This document shows, in pieces, positions 14,271 through 16,429 of a stretch of 16,429 nt of DNA. Origin of the DNA: Lentisphaerota bacterium (GTDB lineage: Bacteria; Verrucomicrobiota; Lentisphaeria; Oligosphaerales; PUNB01). Below the pieces are notes generated by a model. That model was not told the DNA's origin and ran no database searches. It was given only the letters and a program-made list of their open reading frames with translations. Within the stretch, counting starts at the first letter, position 1. Every line of letters begins with the position of its first letter. Location of the stretch: the NCBI GenBank assembly GCA_003552565.1, contig PUNB01000010.1, positions 1-16,429 of the forward strand, written 5' to 3'. Made by a program: the position numbers and the translations under genes.

Positions 14271-15359
14271 ATGAAAATAATCACCGCCTACATCACAAAA
14301 ACGTTACTTCTCTACACTCTGATTGGTTTGGCCGTATTGACATTTGTCATGGTCTCGGCGCAGATGTTCCGGGCTTTCGAGATGCTCGCGCGCGGCATAC
14401 CGCCGGCCACAATCGTCCGTTTCATTCTCTATCTTATTCCTTACATGCTGCAATTCACCGCTCCCCTGGCTCTTCTCTGCGCCGCCGTTTTGGTTTTCAG
14501 CCGTTTCTCCGCCGATAACGAAATCACCGCCATGCGGGCCGGCGGCTTCAGCCTCTGGCGCATCATCGCCCCGGCCGCCGTACTGGCGGTTCTGCTCACG
14601 GGTGTATGTCTTTACTTACAGCTGCATGTGTCGCCGGAATACAATTACCGGGCCAGGCAAATGCGCCAGGGCGAAGCCATAACCAGCGCTCCTCTGGCGT
14701 TTCTGGAACCTGGCCGGCATGTGGAGTTACCGGGGTACATAATTTACGTCGGCGGCCGCAGCGACAATAAGATCTCTTCCGTGCAAATATATGAAGTCGA
14801 TGACCGGGGTGAACTGCTGCGCGACATAACCGCCCGGCACGGACAGGTAATAGTCGACCAGGAGGCGGAAAAAATTGAAATGATCCTGGAGGACGCCATG
14901 GTGACCGACATGGAAAGCCGTGACCGGCCGACGCACATCCCGATGCGCAGAATCACCTTTCCGCTGGAATACGCTCGTCAGCTTGACCAGGAAAGACTTG
15001 GACGCGGCATTAAACTCATGGACCTGCCGACACTTTTCAGCCATATCCAGATTTACCGGGAACGCAACATGAGAACCACGCCTTTGTTTATCGAACTGCA
15101 CAATCGTCTGGCTCTAGGTTTTTCCCCCTTGGCTTTCATGCTGGTCGGCATTCCGTTCGCCATCAGAACACGAAGATCGGAAACCTCCATAGGTCTGTTG
15201 GCGAGTGTGGGGCTGGCCATGTTCTTTTATGTTTTCGTGATCGTATCTCAAAGTCTGGAAGGATCACCTCAATACCAGCCGGAACTGCTGGTCTGGCTGC
15301 CTAACATATTCTATCAGATCGGCGGCCTGGCCGCGCTGCGTAAAATAGAAAAACACTAA
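14271..15359 (+). CDS. LPS export permease, LptF/LptG (YjgP/YjgQ) family
   Basis: The 362-residue inner-membrane protein has the six-helix layout of the YjgP/YjgQ family. TM helices lie at about 11-31, 51-78 and 97-118, then a periplasmic beta-jellyroll-like domain (about 120-275), then helices at 281-298, 306-328 and 338-356. LptF and LptG pair with the LptB ATPase to extract lipopolysaccharide from the inner membrane and pass it to LptC. Family-typical features are SRFSADNEITAMRAGGFS after helix 2 and GIPFAIRTRRSE in the C-terminal half. The ATG lies 3 bases after the bamA stop, so translation is probably coupled. No second LptF/G gene is adjacent, since lepA follows directly; the partner must be elsewhere. 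The sequence does not tell me whether this is LptF or LptG. Confidence 0.93.
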   Translation: MKIITAYITKTLLLYTLIGLAVLTFVMVSAQMFRAFEMLARGIPPATIVRFILYLIPYMLQFTAPLALLCAAVLVFSRFSADNEITAMRAGGFSLWRIIAPAAVLAVLLTGVCLYLQLHVSPEYNYRARQMRQGEAITSAPLAFLEPGRHVELPGYIIYVGGRSDNKISSVQIYEVDDRGELLRDITARHGQVIVDQEAEKIEMILEDAMVTDMESRDRPTHIPMRRITFPLEYARQLDQERLGRGIKLMDLPTLFSHIQIYRERNMRTTPLFIELHNRLALGFSPLAFMLVGIPFAIRTRRSETSIGLLASVGLAMFFYVFVIVSQSLEGSPQYQPELLVWLPNIFYQIGGLAALRKIEKH

Positions 15360-15364
15360 CCTCG

Positions 15365-16429
15365 ATGAAACAAACACATCACATTCGCAATTTCGCCATT
15401 ATCGCTCATATAGACCACGGCAAGTCAACCTTGGCCGACCGGCTGCTGCAGGCCACTAAAACCATCGATGAGCGCAACTTCCAGGATCAGCTGCTGGACA
15501 GTATGGATCTGGAGCGGGAGCGCGGCATCACCATTAAATCGCATCCGGTGCGGATGTTTTATCAGCCGGATGAGAAGCATAATTATCAGCTCAATCTCAT
15601 TGACACCCCTGGGCATGTCGATTTTTCCTACGAAGTCAGCCGCAGCCTGGCCGCCTGTGAAGGCGCATTGCTGATTATCGATGCCGCCCAGGGCGTGCAG
15701 GCGCAGACCATGGCCAATGTCAATCTGGCCTTGCAGCAGAATCTAGCTATTATTCCCGTGATAAATAAAATCGACCTGCCGGCCGCTCAGCCCGAAACCT
15801 GCCTGGAGCAGCTGGAGGAGATCCTTGCCATCCCGGCCACTGAAGCCATACTGGCCAGCGCCAAAGACAACATCGGCACTTACGAAATACTCCAAGCGAT
15901 AGTCGAACGCATCCCCGACCCTCCACAGAACTCCGACAAGGCGGCGCAGGCGCTGATTTTTGATTCGATTTACAACCCTTATCGAGGCGTTATCAACTAT
16001 ATCCGGGTTTTCAACGGCGTGTTTTCCACCGGCATGCGAGTTCGACTGATGAGCAGCGGACAGGTCTCAGAGGTGAAAGAATGCGGTTTTTTCAGTCCCG
16101 ACATGAAGAGCGGCAGAGATTTACACGCCGGCGAAGTCGGCTACTTAATTACATCCATCAAGGATCCAAGTGAAACTAAAATCGGCGATACCTTGACCGA
16201 TAACAGCGCCCCCTGCGCCAACTCTCTGCCGGGCTTTAAAGAAGTTCAGCCGATGGTCTTTAGCGGTATCTATCCCGTCGATGGTCGAGATTACGAAAAT
16301 CTCAAGTTCAGCATTTCCAAGCTGCAGCTGAACGACGCCGCCTTTACGTCCCAGGCGGAAAACTCGGTGGCGCTCGGCGCCGGTTTCCGATGCGGTTTTC
16401 TCGGACTTCTGCACATGGAGATCATTCAG
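15365..16429 (+). CDS. lepA: Elongation factor 4 (LepA), partial at the window edge
   Basis: The frame opens at ATG 15365, five bases after the lptF/G stop, and stays open for 355 codons to the window end; the full protein is usually about 600 residues. It starts MKQTHHIRNFAIIAHIDHGKSTLADRLL, the G1 P-loop of LepA, followed by the switch I region MDLERERGITIK, G3 DTPGHVDF, G4 NKID and G5 SAK. Domain II and the start of domain III follow (YNPYRGVINYIRVF, GEVGYLITSIKDPSETKIGDTL, KPxF-equivalent GFKEVQPMVFSGIYPVD, GFRCGFLGLLHMEI). LepA is a translational GTPase that acts on stalled or mistranslocated ribosomes. No clear ribosome binding site precedes it, so translation probably depends on coupling to the upstream gene. 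Confidence 0.96.
   Translation, partial: MKQTHHIRNFAIIAHIDHGKSTLADRLLQATKTIDERNFQDQLLDSMDLERERGITIKSHPVRMFYQPDEKHNYQLNLIDTPGHVDFSYEVSRSLAACEGALLIIDAAQGVQAQTMANVNLALQQNLAIIPVINKIDLPAAQPETCLEQLEEILAIPATEAILASAKDNIGTYEILQAIVERIPDPPQNSDKAAQALIFDSIYNPYRGVINYIRVFNGVFSTGMRVRLMSSGQVSEVKECGFFSPDMKSGRDLHAGEVGYLITSIKDPSETKIGDTLTDNSAPCANSLPGFKEVQPMVFSGIYPVDGRDYENLKFSISKLQLNDAAFTSQAENSVALGAGFRCGFLGLLHMEIIQ

Overview
The window looks like a Gram-negative bacterium of the Planctomycetes-Verrucomicrobia-Chlamydiae type, most likely Kiritimatiellota or Lentisphaerota. The outer-membrane genes bamA and lptF show a diderm envelope. The left edge encodes an acidic, single-pass TonB-like protein of a kind I associate with this superphylum. 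A CRTAC1-type FG-GAP/ASPIC protein and expanded MttB-family methyltransferases also fit. The phylum call is inference from gene style, not from a marker-gene tree.

Left edge, minus strand: a partial membrane protein (1-472, start present, end outside the window) and a short C-terminal piece of an FG-GAP/ASPIC protein (562-1239). A 583-base gap with little recognisable content follows.

Centre, minus strand (11300 down to 1823), in transcription order: two tandem, diverged MttB-family methyltransferases; a class I SAM-dependent methyltransferase with an unrecognised C-terminal half; an OpuC/ProU-type quaternary-amine ABC transporter (ATPase, permease, substrate-binding protein); and an asparagine-synthetase-like protein that lacks the catalytic Cys2 and has His where AsnB has its conserved Glu348. 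Together they suggest uptake of a betaine-like compound followed by methyl-group chemistry and an ATP-dependent amidation or ligation. No corrinoid protein, corrinoid reactivator or methyltetrahydrofolate-linked enzyme lies in the window, so the pathway as seen is incomplete or unconventional. This is the part most likely to hold an undescribed system.

Most gaps in this cluster carry copies of a modular intergenic repeat (8096-8180, 11556-11690, 4908-4943, 4382-4399, 6642-6755). Two larger palindromic elements (8212-8294 and 4735-4779) lie in the same gaps. The transporter is split by a 621-base repeat-rich island between permease and binding protein.

Right side, plus strand: bamA (11874-14267), lptF/lptG-type (14271-15359) and lepA (15365 to the window edge) are packed with 3- and 5-base gaps, a housekeeping envelope/translation operon. 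Its leader carries a run of small GC-rich hairpins (11702-11841). No tRNA, rRNA, CRISPR array, transposase or integrase was seen.
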